A stretch of 64,000 nt of DNA from Paenibacillus_E sp040812395 (GTDB lineage Bacteria > Bacillota > Bacilli > Paenibacillales > NBRC-103111): the NCBI RefSeq assembly GCF_040812395.1, contig NZ_JBFNXH010000005.1, positions 342,915 to 406,914 of the forward strand. Direction: 5' to 3'. Below, piece by piece: positions 15,441-24,137 of the stretch. The notes beneath the pieces were generated by a model. It searched no databases, was not told the origin of the DNA, and saw only the letters and a list, made by a program, of their open reading frames with translations. A program made the translations under genes and the position numbers. Position 1 is the stretch's first letter, and every line of letters starts with the position of its first letter.

Positions 15441-18400
15441 TGTTCCTAGATTCGTTGTGCTTTGCGGATTCACATTCACTAGTTTGCCGGCCGGTACTAC
15501 TGCCGAACCTGTCGTACCCGCACTATTTCTGAAAGTGACTGTGATTGCAGCGCTAGTCGGATTCCATATCAATGCGCTATAAGTTGTCCCTTTTTTGTAC
15601 ACGGTAGCATTCGCGCCGCCAGTTGCCCATATATCTTTGGTGCGTGTGCCTAGCGTGTTGATACTGTGCAAGAACCAGTACGTGTTGAACACTTCATTTT
15701 GCTGCATTGTAGGCGGGTTAAATTTATTGATTGCGCCCTGCGTATCGCTCAACGCTTGAATCGGTAACGTAATATGATCCCATGATGGATCACTTGGTCC
15801 GCCGTTATCGGCAATTAGACCGTTGAAAAGCGTTCCGACTTTCGCCGTATCGAAGCCGTACGTTGTCAAGTACTCAGATGTTGGCAACCAGTGAATGCCA
15901 TACACAAATGTTGGACGGCCATCAAAGAAGGTTCCGAAGAAGTTCGTAGTGCCGTAAACTTGGCCAACAGATTTGTGTGTATAACCTGGCAGCCAGTTGT
16001 CTTGGTCGTAGTTGAACCAATATTGCTCTACTGCCTTTTCTTCCGTTGTGAATCCATAAATTCCAGCGTTGCGGTATGCGGTATTGCCTGTTGCCGTACC
16101 CCATAAATATTCGCCTACCCAACCAAATAGCGCTTCGCCTGCAGCTTCTTGGTTATTGCCGCTGTTTACGTTATCGGCATAACCACCAGCCCATGAGTGG
16201 CCTTCATATGGATCGAAGTTACGGAAGAATGGGAATAGCGGGTCTGTTTTGGACGGATTCGCATAGTCGCGGATCAAGTTGTCGACCATGGTTCCATACT
16301 TTAATTTGAAGTCCTGATCAAAGTTGGCAAGTACTGCTGATGCGAATACATAATAGCCATACGTAAAATGGTGATCCGTAATGCCGGAGTTAGCGCCGAA
16401 TCCACTGTCTCTGTAGATCAGCGTGCCCCAGTCTGAGTTATAATCGAAGTAGTAGCTTTGCTCACCAGCCGTATACGTGTACCAATCCGAAAGGATCGTT
16501 TTCATCCGGCTTACGAATAAATTTTTGTAATTGTTATCTCCGATTTGATCGGCAATTAATGCGCCCATTGCAAGCGGATGTAATTTTTTGCCTTGCCAGT
16601 ATGCATCGGAATTCATCAGATTGGTAGCTGTGTCGGTATCCAGCAGAGCCAAATACTGAAGCAGCGATTGACGTGAATAACCTGCATCGCCTGGCTCTGT
16701 AAATTGGGGAACGATACCATAGAATTTGTCCACGGTTGTGAAGCTATTCCCTTCGGACACTTTCATCGTTCCACGAATGGATGGATAAGAAAGCGCCGTC
16801 AAAGGTGTTGTCGTGATTTTCCATTGATGAGGCAATTGCGCTGTTAATGTTACATTCGAGAAACCTGTACGTTTAAGAGCAGTTGTAAAGTTAAACGTCG
16901 TGGAAACTTCGGAAGTCGTGTCATTAAAGTTATAAGACACAGTCGTTCCAGTTACGAATGCATAGCCATGTTGGTAGTAGTAGTTCAGGTTAGAAACCGC
17001 TGGAAGTGTTGCGAGGGACATGTAATTTTGGCCGCCGCCTAATTGCATTTTCAGCTTAGAACCGATTTTGGTGAAAATTGTCCCAGCTGGTACATTTACG
17101 CCATAATATCTTGTCACTTGTGCAGGTGTCGGTGCACCATTCGAATTCGTTACTTGAATACCGATATGATCTGCGGTAAGCGTAGCACCGTCGGTTGCAA
17201 GAATGGTGTTGTTATTGTCATCGAAGAAACGAGTTGTTGCCGGTAAATATAATTGTGCTGAAGTTGGATCGCGAAATGTGTTGTACAGATAAGGCGATCC
17301 TTTGACAAAAGTGGTCTTGATCTCAGACGTGCCGTCGCTCAAAGAAGCGTCTGCCGACCAATCGCCATAACCTGTGATTTTGTTAACCATGTTGGCTGGA
17401 TTCATGTTACTCGTTGTGATGTAAATGTCCGGATTGCCATCGGCAGCCTGAACGTTGCCATCTGTGGAAGTAAATCCAGCTCCAGGATTAAAAGTACCCA
17501 AGCCTTGTTTGGTGTACTTGGATTTGAACGGCAATGTAATGACGCCGTTATCGATTTTATTGATCATAATAGCTTGCCACCAATCATTGGAAGGCAGTGG
17601 CATATTCACCGTATTCGCTTTGTACTGTGGATATCTTGGTTGTGCAATCGAAATATCGTCTTTGGCATAGCTGCCTTGACCGGCAGGCACTGTTGTAATT
17701 GTTGGCAGCGCTGGGATCGTATATGTCGGTTGTGGATCGCCGGCTACATAGTCATACGCTTGAAATTCAAAGATCGAATACCCAAAGGTCGTTGCTCGGC
17801 TAATGCCCTGCATTCTAACAAAACGACCCGCAGCGTAAATCGGTAAGTTCAATGTTGCGCCGCTTGCGCCATGCATCTCGCGATACACCGTCGTCCAGTT
17901 CGTCGCATCATTGGAAACTTGGATGTTATAAATACTGCCCGCTGCTGACTCCCAATTGATGATGACTCGACCGAGCGTATGCACGCTGCCTAGATCGACA
18001 TAAATCCACTCGTTATCCGTGTGGTTCGACGACCAGCGAGTTGTTGCATCACCGTCAACAACCAAAGGTGGCAGCGTTGAGTTTGGCGGCAAATAGTCCG
18101 CCACCTCATAGGAGGACGCCGTTACTGGTTTATTCAGGGCAACGTTAGTGCCAAGATGAACCGGTGGCGGATTTACGCCCCCTGTACCATAAACTTCAAA
18201 TTCAAACAATGAAATCCCATACGCTGCGATTGAACGCGCATTGGAAAGTAAACGAATATAACGGCCAGACGCAGTAAGCGTTATCAAATCAACGCCACCG
18301 TCACCCGCAGAATTGGAGTAAACATCCGACCACGTCAATTCGTCATTGGACGTTTGCAGCTTGTAATCCGTGGAATATGCGCCTTCCCAACGCAAAGTTA

Positions 18401-18692
18401 CACCTGTAATGCTGGCGTTTGCGCCAAGATCGACATAAATCCATTGATTATCGACGCCCCATGCGCTCTCCCAACGCGTGCTTTGATTACTGTCAAAAGC
18501 AAGATCCGGCGAGCTGTTGCCATTCGTCGATGACGAATATGCCGGACGATCTTGCGATAATAAATAAGCTCCCGCTGCATTTGCATGCGTTGGCGGAATG
18601 ACGTTCAATAAACTGAACACGATGGCTGCGATCATGGTGTACACAGCGAACGACCTAAGCTTGAAGCTGGCACGAATGCCTCGGTTTTTCAT
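14136..18692 (-). CDS. Secreted modular GH81 endo-beta-1,3-glucanase
   Basis: Protein of 1518 aa with a signal peptide to about residue 40 (cleavage near THANA-A) and an AAGGAGG site. Domain order: F5/8C (CBM32-like) about 42-168, F5/8C about 183-312, GH81 catalytic region about 345-1020, Shr/HID-like beta domain about 1087-1170, F5/8C about 1174-1300, second HID-like about 1310-1394, F5/8C to the end. GH81 marks are PLPSNDWW, DHHFTYGYYVFAS, DPYEGHSWAGG and NNQEAAGEALFGW, the last holding the predicted catalytic acids. It would hydrolyse beta-1,3-glucan (fungal wall, laminarin, curdlan). The two C-terminal HID-F5/8C units are near-identical at the DNA level with a 663-bp period. Confidence 0.93.
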   Translation of the reverse strand: MKNRGIRASFKLRSFAVYTMIAAIVFSLLNVIPPTHANAAGAYLLSQDRPAYSSSTNGNSSPDLAFDSNQSTRWESAWGVDNQWIYVDLGANASITGVTLRWEGAYSTDYKLQTSNDELTWSDVYSNSAGDGGVDLITLTASGRYIRLLSNARSIAAYGISLFEFEVYGTGGVNPPPVHLGTNVALNKPVTASSYEVADYLPPNSTLPPLVVDGDATTRWSSNHTDNEWIYVDLGSVHTLGRVIINWESAAGSIYNIQVSNDATNWTTVYREMHGASGATLNLPIYAAGRFVRMQGISRATTFGYSIFEFQAYDYVAGDPQPTYTIPALPTITTVPAGQGSYAKDDISIAQPRYPQYKANTVNMPLPSNDWWQAIMINKIDNGVITLPFKSKYTKQGLGTFNPGAGFTSTDGNVQAADGNPDIYITTSNMNPANMVNKITGYGDWSADASLSDGTSEIKTTFVKGSPYLYNTFRDPTSAQLYLPATTRFFDDNNNTILATDGATLTADHIGIQVTNSNGAPTPAQVTRYYGVNVPAGTIFTKIGSKLKMQLGGGQNYMSLATLPAVSNLNYYYQHGYAFVTGTTVSYNFNDTTSEVSTTFNFTTALKRTGFSNVTLTAQLPHQWKITTTPLTALSYPSIRGTMKVSEGNSFTTVDKFYGIVPQFTEPGDAGYSRQSLLQYLALLDTDTATNLMNSDAYWQGKKLHPLAMGALIADQIGDNNYKNLFVSRMKTILSDWYTYTAGEQSYYFDYNSDWGTLIYRDSGFGANSGITDHHFTYGYYVFASAVLANFDQDFKLKYGTMVDNLIRDYANPSKTDPLFPFFRNFDPYEGHSWAGGYADNVNSGNNQEAAGEALFGWVGEYLWGTATGNTAYRNAGIYGFTTEEKAVEQYWFNYDQDNWLPGYTHKSVGQVYGTTNFFGTFFDGRPTFVYGIHWLPTSEYLTTYGFDTAKVGTLFNGLIADNGGPSDPSWDHITLPIQALSDTQGAINKFNPPTMQQNEVFNTYWFLHSINTLGTRTKDIWATGGANATVYKKGTTYSALIWNPTSAAITVTFRNSAGTTGSAVVPAGKLVNVNPQSTTNLGTPPVLTADGTQNTVGQPIDITFADNTAWRGAINAVTVDDTAVAANQYTVTAGKLTLNAALFPIAKSYAITVKATGYSDATVSQAIAAAPSVNLALNKTATSSANPLQAANFAFDGNPGTRWESASSDPQWISVDLGSTQSVNRVVLNWEPAYAKSYKVEVSTDGTNWSQVYATTTGDGGIDDLSFTATNARYVRMTGTVRGTIYGYSLWEFEVYGSGAVIQTPPSLAADATLNNVGQPIDVTFTDNAAWRGAINAVTVDGTAVAANQYTVTAGKVTLNAALFPTAKSYAIEVKATGYSDATVSQAIAAAASVNLALNKTATSSANPVQAANFAFDGNPGTRWESASSDPQWIAVDLGAAMNISRVLLNWETAFGSSYKIEVSTNGTNWTQVFATTTGDGGIDDISFAATNARYVRMTGTVRATQWGYSLWEMEVY

Positions 18693-18885
18693 GAAAATCC
18701 TCCTTGTAATTTGAGTTCCGGTATTGCATGTACATTGTCTAGATGTAAATCCTACCCACGCTCCCTCCCCTTTTAAAACATTTCGAAACTACCTCGATTG
18801 GAAAGAATCATGAGATAGTACTTAAAATTTATGCTCTAGTCCAAATATTCGCAATTGTACAATTCAACGATTTCGAACACAATAA

Positions 18886-19206
18886 CATGAATCTATAGAT
18901 GAAACTCAAATTATTACTTTGACACACAGAGTAATGTGTGTTGAATTTACTCCATCAGGTAGAAATGATGGCGAGGAATTTGGCCCACCTAAGAATGAAT
19001 CCAGCTTCAGATCGATCACCATTGATGATGATACATTAGATGCTCTCATAGAGCATAGGAAATTCATCACAAAAGAGAAATGGAATGCTATGCAGGAAGA
19101 GGCAGCCGCAGGACTCGTAAAATACTCTTCCAGAACAAAAAGGCAGCAACCAAAGAAGCGTAAACAACGACTTCTAGGATTGCTGCCTTTTTACTACCAC
19201 AGATAA
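18886..19206 (+). pseudogene. Tyrosine integrase fragment
   Basis: The frame reads ESIDETQIITLTHRV ... FGPPKNESSFRSITID, DDTLDALIEHR. This is the middle of a Tn916/phage-type integrase (the DFexxTIxI and PPKTxSSxRTIxxD region). Upstream there is an in-frame stop at 18883 and no N-terminal domain. Downstream the frame runs into a terminator, so the catalytic R-H-R-Y part is missing. It points at the tRNA-Leu 3' end 80 bp away, where an integrase gene of a tRNA-integrated element is expected. Confidence 0.7.
19137..19193. terminator. Bidirectional hairpin, terminator-like
   Basis: AAAGGCAGCAA pairs with TTGCTGCCTTT across about 37 nt and is followed by T-runs on both strands; it cuts the integrase remnant. 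Confidence 0.6.
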
Positions 19207-19250
19207 AGCTTTTGCTTGAAATCCCCACATGGAGATTGGCGAAAAATGAA

Positions 19251-19276
19251 AAAAAGCCTTATATATCAAGGCTTTT
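19251..19276 (-). terminator. Terminator of the Glu-Lys-Leu tRNA operon
   Basis: AAAGCCTTGATATATAAGGCTTTTTTT on the minus strand (stem AAGCCTT/AAGGCTT), starting 8 nt after the tRNA-Leu 3' end. Confidence 0.85.
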
Positions 19277-19283
19277 CTCGGGA

Positions 19284-19365
19284 TGCGGTCGGAGGGATTT
19301 GAACCCTCACGCCTTGTGAGCGCCACCCCCTCAAGATGGTGTGTCTGCCGTTCCACCACGACCGC
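19284..19365 (-). tRNA. tRNA-Leu (GAG)
   Basis: An 82-nt gene with a long variable arm. Acceptor stem GCGGTCG/CGACCGC, anticodon stem-loop CCATC-TTGAGGG-GGTGG (anticodon GAG), TPsiC arm with GGTTCAAATCC, discriminator A, CCA not encoded. Its 3' end is duplicated at 13703-13726. Confidence 0.95.
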
Positions 19366-19405
19366 GCATATGTTTGGAAGAAAAAATCTTCCTTAGGGTA
19401 GAAAG

Positions 19406-19478
19406 TGAGCCATGAAGGACTCGAACCTTCGACACCCTGATTAAAAGTCAGGTGCTCTACCAACTGAGCTAATGGCTC
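19406..19478 (-). tRNA. tRNA-Lys (TTT)
   Basis: A 73-nt cloverleaf: GAGCCAT acceptor, D-arm GCTCAGTTGGTAGAGC, anticodon arm CTGACTTTTAATCAG, TPsiC GGTTCGAGTCC, discriminator A, no encoded CCA. Confidence 0.97.
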
Positions 19479-19500
19479 GCAGCCCATATTGGGATAATAA

Positions 19501-19572
19501 TGACCCGTAGGGGACTCGAACCCCTGTTACCTCCGTGAAAGGGAGGTGTCTTAACCACTTGACCAACGGGCC
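19501..19572 (-). tRNA. tRNA-Glu (TTC)
   Basis: A 72-nt cloverleaf: acceptor GGCCCGT/ACGGGTC, anticodon arm CCTCC-CTTTCAC-GGAGG, TPsiC GGTTCGAGTCC, discriminator A. First of the Glu-Lys-Leu group on this strand. Confidence 0.97.
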
Positions 19573-19720
19573 ATAATGTCTTCAAACCATGCTGCCCGTT
19601 TTGACGACAAGTGTTATTATAACGGATAATACAAGGGATGACAAGCACAAATTCTGGAACTTTACTTGGGAAATATGCTATGCTGATCACATACTTACGA
19701 ACAAGAGGTGCAAGCCATCC

Positions 19721-20650
19721 ATGCTCATATATGAGACTATCCACGGCAAAGTCCATGAGGAAGCCATACGTGTTCCAACTCCTGACGAAGTTGCTTGGAT
19801 TCGTTTGGAAAACCCATCCGCTAACGAAGTTAAGCATGTATTAGGCGATCTATTCCACTGTCACCCGCTCCTTGTGGAAGACGCTATTAAACTAAATCAA
19901 CGTCCCAAAATGGATACTTACACAAATCATGTCTTTTTAACTTTCTTTGCCGTCTCCGCGCAGTTGGAGCCCCAGGAAATCGGCATCGTCATCGGGAGTA
20001 ATTTCGTTATCACAGTATATAAAGAAAAGATCCCTTTCCTTGATCAGCTGCACCAAACCTGTCTAGAAGTGGCTCAAAGAATGAATCATTCTGGCGCAAT
20101 TCTCCATGCCATATTGGATCGATGCGTTGACGACTACTCCGTTGTCGTCGATCATTTCGACGACCGTTTGGACGAAATGGAACAAAGCGTGTATGATAAC
20201 CCTGTAATCCGGATATCGCGGGATATTTTCCAGATCAAACGCACTCTGCACCAGATTCGGCGTGTAATCGTTGAGGAGAGAATTACCCTCTCAGCCATAA
20301 GCCATCATTCATTTCCTTACAAACGCATGGAGGACGAAGTATACTTCATAGATATTATCGACCATACCTCGCGAGTCGTCGATTCATTAGATATTTTCCG
20401 AGAATCACTCACCGGCTTGCTCGAACTGCAGATGAGTATGAAGTCGGACCGAATGAACGAAATTATGAAGACGTTAACGCTATTTAGCACGATTTTCCTT
20501 CCTCTGACATTTATCGTTGGACTCTATGGAATGAATTTCAAAAGCATTCCCGAGCTTAGTTGGGATCACGGTTATTTATATGTTTGGATGCTGATGATTA
20601 TCATCGGCGTTGCCATGTGGTACTACTTTAAGCGTAAACGTTGGTTTTAA
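19721..20650 (+). CDS. corA: CorA-family divalent cation transporter
   Basis: Protein of 309 aa from the ATG at 19721; the longer open frame would start only 17 bp from tRNA-Glu and its extension is unlike CorA. The soluble N-terminal alpha/beta domain is followed by a long helix and two C-terminal membrane helices. The first of these ends with the diagnostic YGMNF motif and the basic tail KRKRWF follows the second. CorA pentamers carry Mg2+ or Co2+ inward. It stands alone between two tRNA groups, opposite in strand to both. Confidence 0.92.
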   Translation: MLIYETIHGKVHEEAIRVPTPDEVAWIRLENPSANEVKHVLGDLFHCHPLLVEDAIKLNQRPKMDTYTNHVFLTFFAVSAQLEPQEIGIVIGSNFVITVYKEKIPFLDQLHQTCLEVAQRMNHSGAILHAILDRCVDDYSVVVDHFDDRLDEMEQSVYDNPVIRISRDIFQIKRTLHQIRRVIVEERITLSAISHHSFPYKRMEDEVYFIDIIDHTSRVVDSLDIFRESLTGLLELQMSMKSDRMNEIMKTLTLFSTIFLPLTFIVGLYGMNFKSIPELSWDHGYLYVWMLMIIIGVAMWYYFKRKRWF

Positions 20651-20653
20651 TAC

Positions 20654-20696
20654 AAAGGCACCCCAAGTGATCATATGATCCCTTGGAGCGCCTTTT
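20654..20696. terminator. Shared terminator between corA and the chemotaxis receptor gene
   Basis: AAAGGC...CCAAG...GATCATATGATC...CTTGG...GCCTTTT forms a long interrupted stem just after the corA stop and before the convergent gene stop. Confidence 0.8.
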
Positions 20697-20701
20697 GGTC
20701 A

Positions 20702-22444
20702 TTAGTCTATTTGAAAATAAGCCACAGATTCATTCAACGTGTCCACAACGGATTTCAGTTGTTCGGAAGCCGCTGCAATATTTTGCATCATGGCCAACTG
20801 CTCTTCCGTCGCCGCCGCAACACCTTGCGATTTCATGAGAATCTGCTCGGCCGTGGAGGATGAATGCTCCATCGTTGCTGAAATCTCTTGTGAGCTTGCT
20901 GACATTTGTTCTGTAATGGCTGATGTTTCATGGATTTGCGAAACAATTTGCTGCACGGATTCCATAATCGTATGGAAGCTTCGATTCACTTCCAACATCA
21001 TTTCCGAGCCCATACTTGCTTCTTGTTTTGTAGCACTCATAGATTCGGAGACGCTTGTTATTTCCACACGCGTTTCGTGAATCAGCTGGTTGATCCCATC
21101 CGCTGACTGAATGGACTGGCTCGCCAATTTACGAATTTCATTGGCTACCACGTTAAACCCTTTGCCATGTTCGCCTGCTCGAGCCGCTTCTATGGAGGCG
21201 TTTAATGAAAGCAAGTTCGTCTGATTCGCGAAATTCGTAATACTTGAGGCAATGTGATCAATTTCATCCGACTTGCGCGTCAATGACTGTACCGTCAGTG
21301 AGAGCTGGTCGACAGCACCTAGAATGCTGGACATTTGTTTCTGAAGACGGCTGAGCAGATCATTTCCGATCTTCGCATGTGTCGAAGTCAGCGATGAATG
21401 CTCCGCCATTGCTCCCGAATTTTCAGCAACCCGTTGGATGCCAATCGCCATTTCTTCGATCGCTCTGCTTGTCTCCACGCTGCTTCTAGCCTGGGATTCC
21501 ACATTTAACGTCATATCCTGAATATTCCCTGCCACATGCTCTGCCGCAGTTGCCGATTCTTTTGAGCTGTCGTTCAACTCGAAAGAGGCTGCATGCACAA
21601 ATTTGGTATTGTGCGCAATGACCCCGATGAGCTCCTTTATTTTCATCACCATCATGTCAACGGATTCGGTAATCTGCCCTAACTCATCTTTGGCATATTT
21701 CTCCTGCGGTTGATGGCGAAGATCGCCTGCGGCTACTTTGCCTGTGACGGCTACAATTCGTCGAACCGTCTGCATAATTTTATTAATAATAAACGAACCT
21801 GCAGCAAGTAATGCTACAATAATAATCACTACAGATACATATATCGACCATTGTGATTTCTTGTTTTCCTTTTGAATCTCATCAATGCTCGTTTTCGCAT
21901 AGGTATCTAGAATTTCCCCAACCGAATTCAGACCCTCTCGCCCTTTTTCAAACGTCGTCTGCAATTTGGCATCATTAATGACACCCTTCCCCGTCTTCGA
22001 AGAATCCACGGTTTGTTTCGCTTCTTTGGCCCATTGATCGAATAGCGAATGAAAACTATTGAAGTTCTGTTCAATCGTTAACTTCGTCCCATCATGAGCA
22101 ACTTGAAGCAAATGCTGCCCGTCCAGAATATTCGCCGCCTCTCCCACCCGGGAATTGGCCTGATCGATATTCTCTTTCAACAACTTCGCTTGCTGAGCTT
22201 TATCTTCCGCATTCAACGTCCCCGAAACAAGCAGCTGATAGGCTGCCAATGCCTGATACATGTCACGATCCGCATTCAAAATGAGCGACGTACTCTTGTC
22301 TGTTGTTTCATAAAGCGACGATGCCAGCTTGCTTGTGTTCGCCTCGTTCAGCTGCAGCAAATAAACACTCGTCACTGCAAACAACAAGGAAGGAACCAAT
22401 AACAGAAGTAAAAGTCTTACCCTAATTGAAACTAATTTTGCCAT
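20702..22444 (-). CDS. Methyl-accepting chemotaxis protein
   Basis: Protein of 580 aa from the ATG at 22444 (GGGGG site upstream; an ATG at 22474 would add 10 residues). TM1 about residues 8-28, a roughly 150-residue extracellular four-helix-type sensor region, TM2 about 186-207, HAMP, then the long cytoplasmic coiled coil with the hairpin tip FANQTNLLSLNASIEAARAG, the CheA/CheW contact region. The ligand cannot be predicted. It lies between the Glu-Lys-Leu and Asn-Ser tRNA pairs. Confidence 0.94.
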   Translation of the reverse strand: MAKLVSIRVRLLLLLLVPSLLFAVTSVYLLQLNEANTSKLASSLYETTDKSTSLILNADRDMYQALAAYQLLVSGTLNAEDKAQQAKLLKENIDQANSRVGEAANILDGQHLLQVAHDGTKLTIEQNFNSFHSLFDQWAKEAKQTVDSSKTGKGVINDAKLQTTFEKGREGLNSVGEILDTYAKTSIDEIQKENKKSQWSIYVSVVIIIVALLAAGSFIINKIMQTVRRIVAVTGKVAAGDLRHQPQEKYAKDELGQITESVDMMVMKIKELIGVIAHNTKFVHAASFELNDSSKESATAAEHVAGNIQDMTLNVESQARSSVETSRAIEEMAIGIQRVAENSGAMAEHSSLTSTHAKIGNDLLSRLQKQMSSILGAVDQLSLTVQSLTRKSDEIDHIASSITNFANQTNLLSLNASIEAARAGEHGKGFNVVANEIRKLASQSIQSADGINQLIHETRVEITSVSESMSATKQEASMGSEMMLEVNRSFHTIMESVQQIVSQIHETSAITEQMSASSQEISATMEHSSSTAEQILMKSQGVAAATEEQLAMMQNIAAASEQLKSVVDTLNESVAYFQID

Positions 22445-22550
22445 TATCCACAGCCCCCGTAAGTATGAATACATATTCTCTTATCTTATCGGAAATAGAT
22501 TTAGACGATGTTAGATAACTGTTAGAAAATTATGATATTTGCAGAAAATA

Positions 22551-22588
22551 AAAAAAATAAGCCCGATGGCATGCGAACCATCGGACTT
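22551..22588 (-). terminator. Terminator after the Asn-Ser tRNA pair
   Basis: AAGTCCGATGG-TTCGCATG-CCATCGGGCTT followed by ATTTTTTTT on the minus strand. Confidence 0.88.
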
Positions 22589-22602
22589 ATCCTAATTGAG
22601 TA

Positions 22603-22691
22603 CGGAGAGAGAGGGATTCGAACCCTCGCACCGCTTACGCAGTCTAACCCCTTAGCAGAGGGTCCCCTTATAGCCACTTGGGTATCTCTCC
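22603..22691 (-). tRNA. tRNA-Ser (GCT)
   Basis: An 89-nt gene with a long variable arm: acceptor GGAGAGA/TCTCTCC, anticodon GCT in CTGCTAA, TPsiC GGTTCGAATCC, discriminator G as usual for serine. Confidence 0.96.
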
Positions 22692-22699
22692 AAAAGATA

Positions 22700-22775
22700 T
22701 GGCTCCCCGAACAGGACTCGAACCTGTGACAACTCGATTAACAGTCGAGTGCTCTACCAACTGAGCTATCAGGGA
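22700..22775 (-). tRNA. tRNA-Asn (GTT)
   Basis: A 76-nt gene including encoded CCA: acceptor TCCCTGA/TCGGGGA, D-arm GCTCAGTTGGTAGAGC, anticodon arm CGACTGTTAATCG, TPsiC GGTTCGAGTCC, discriminator G. It directly follows sprT on the same strand. Confidence 0.96.
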
Positions 22776-22794
22776 ATGAACATTTATTATTTTA

Positions 22795-23268
22795 TTATGA
22801 AGGCGCCACCAAGTCAAGTGTGAATGATTTCAGCTTCCCTTTACAATTCCCGCAAGCATATTTGCGCACATCCATTTTGCGCATACGGTAGTATTCCGTT
22901 TTGCAATTCACGCACTCCAGCCTGTATTTATAAGACTTCTTCTTGGAAGGCTGCGGCAAAGACTGGCAGAACCTGCTCCCTCCAACTTGTTTGAGCAATG
23001 TTTTGAAATCGTTATCCTTATGCTGGTAGCCGCGCTTGAGAATATGCAGATGATAATGACATAATTCATGCTTGATGATACTCTCAATTTCGTCGCGTCC
23101 GAAAGACTCCCACTGTACCCAACTAATCTCAATATCATGGGATTTGGTGAAATAGCGTCCACCCGTGGATCTTAGCCTTCGGTTAAACCGCGCTTGATGT
23201 ATAAAAGGCCTGCCAAACGATGCCAAAGAGATCTGCTCGACCCATTGCTGCAGCTCTTGATCATCCAT
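22795..23268 (-). CDS. SprT-like zinc metalloprotein (YdcK)
   Basis: Protein of 157 aa from the ATG at 23268 (AAAGGAG upstream; the open frame extends upstream without family similarity). It has the HELCHYHLH zinc motif of SprT-like proteins at about residue 78 and a C-terminal zinc ribbon, CVNC then CGNC. B. subtilis YdcK is the homologue and sits in the same place next to tRNA genes and cmpA. Molecular role in Firmicutes not established. Confidence 0.92.
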   Translation of the reverse strand: MDDQELQQWVEQISLASFGRPFIHQARFNRRLRSTGGRYFTKSHDIEISWVQWESFGRDEIESIIKHELCHYHLHILKRGYQHKDNDFKTLLKQVGGSRFCQSLPQPSKKKSYKYRLECVNCKTEYYRMRKMDVRKYACGNCKGKLKSFTLDLVAPS

Positions 23269-23382
23269 CAGAAAAACGCTCCTTTGCCAAGTTCTCACTT
23301 GAATTTGTACCTTATGTACGGCTATACTGTCAAGTAGAAAAGAAGAACGTAGTCTCAATTGAGAGGGGAATTAACGATTATT

Positions 23383-23736
23383 ATGCCACAAATGCGATAT
23401 GCCATCCTTAAACATGAACAGCAATTGGAATTTGTAGAAATGCCATCCGCTTATATGTACCAACTGACAGCGCTCAATCAACGCTTGCATAAAGAAGTCG
23501 AAAAGCTTACCGCTGCCGATGTGCCACAGCTCCCGCGAGTCATTGCCGAATGTGACAATTTAGAGCTGATCGGTACTGCGAACACCCTCACCCATGGATT
23601 GGACTATATTAATGCATTAGAACAGTCATTTGCAGGAATTCAAGAGAAGTCCTACCCGCTCATCTCATTGCTCACTGAAATCCGCGCACTCCAAGCTCAG
23701 CTTGAACAATGGTATGAAGAGGAATTCGAAGCGTAA
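23383..23736 (+). CDS. Conserved hypothetical helical protein
   Basis: Protein of 117 aa starting MPQMRYAILKHEQQ; I chose the ATG at 23383 because GAGGGGAATTAAC precedes it. Mostly helical and acidic toward the C-terminus (QLEQWYEEEFEA), no signal peptide or membrane segment. No family recognised. Divergent from sprT, upstream of cmpA. Confidence 0.7.
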   Translation: MPQMRYAILKHEQQLEFVEMPSAYMYQLTALNQRLHKEVEKLTAADVPQLPRVIAECDNLELIGTANTLTHGLDYINALEQSFAGIQEKSYPLISLLTEIRALQAQLEQWYEEEFEA

Positions 23737-23871
23737 GGGATCATATCCAAAACTAAACGACCAAACTATCCATTGTCCAAAAATCGAAATGCAAAAGCCT
23801 AAAACGGACCTGCACCCATATCACCCATTTCTCATATGCTATTAGTACATAGTTAGGAAGGGGATGGGCAC

Positions 23872-24036
23872 ATGCCGCAATGGCTCTGTAATCAATTAAT
23901 GCGGGCCTTCCAGAACAAAAACCGCAAACAAATTCGATTGTTGAACGATAGCTGGTTCTTTTACCGCACCCGCCGCTCACAAGAGGAGTGGCCTGACACC
24001 CAATCGACGGACGGACCGGGCAAACGTAAATATTAG
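23872..24036 (+). CDS. cmpA: Cortex morphogenetic protein CmpA
   Basis: A 54-aa protein beginning MPQWLCNQLMRAFQNKNR and containing IRLLNDSWFFYRTRR, which matches B. subtilis CmpA (37 aa as I recall) along most of its length. CmpA restrains cortex assembly during sporulation until the coat is properly made. The RBS is AGGAAGGGGATG. This copy has an extra hydrophilic C-terminal tail of about 18 residues. Position beside sprT and near tex matches the Bacillus order. A strong terminator follows at once. Confidence 0.93.
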   Translation: MPQWLCNQLMRAFQNKNRKQIRLLNDSWFFYRTRRSQEEWPDTQSTDGPGKRKY

Positions 24037-24043
24037 TGCAAAT

Positions 24044-24081
24044 GAAACCGAGACCTATGTGATATGGGTTTCGGTTTTTTT
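24044..24081 (+). terminator. Terminator of cmpA
   Basis: GAAACCGAGACC...TGGGTTTCGG followed by TTTTTTT, 8 nt after the stop codon. Confidence 0.92.
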
Positions 24082-24137
24082 ATTGCATTTATTTTTTAAA
24101 AATGTGAAAAATACTACTGTTTTTTTGTTTATTTTCT

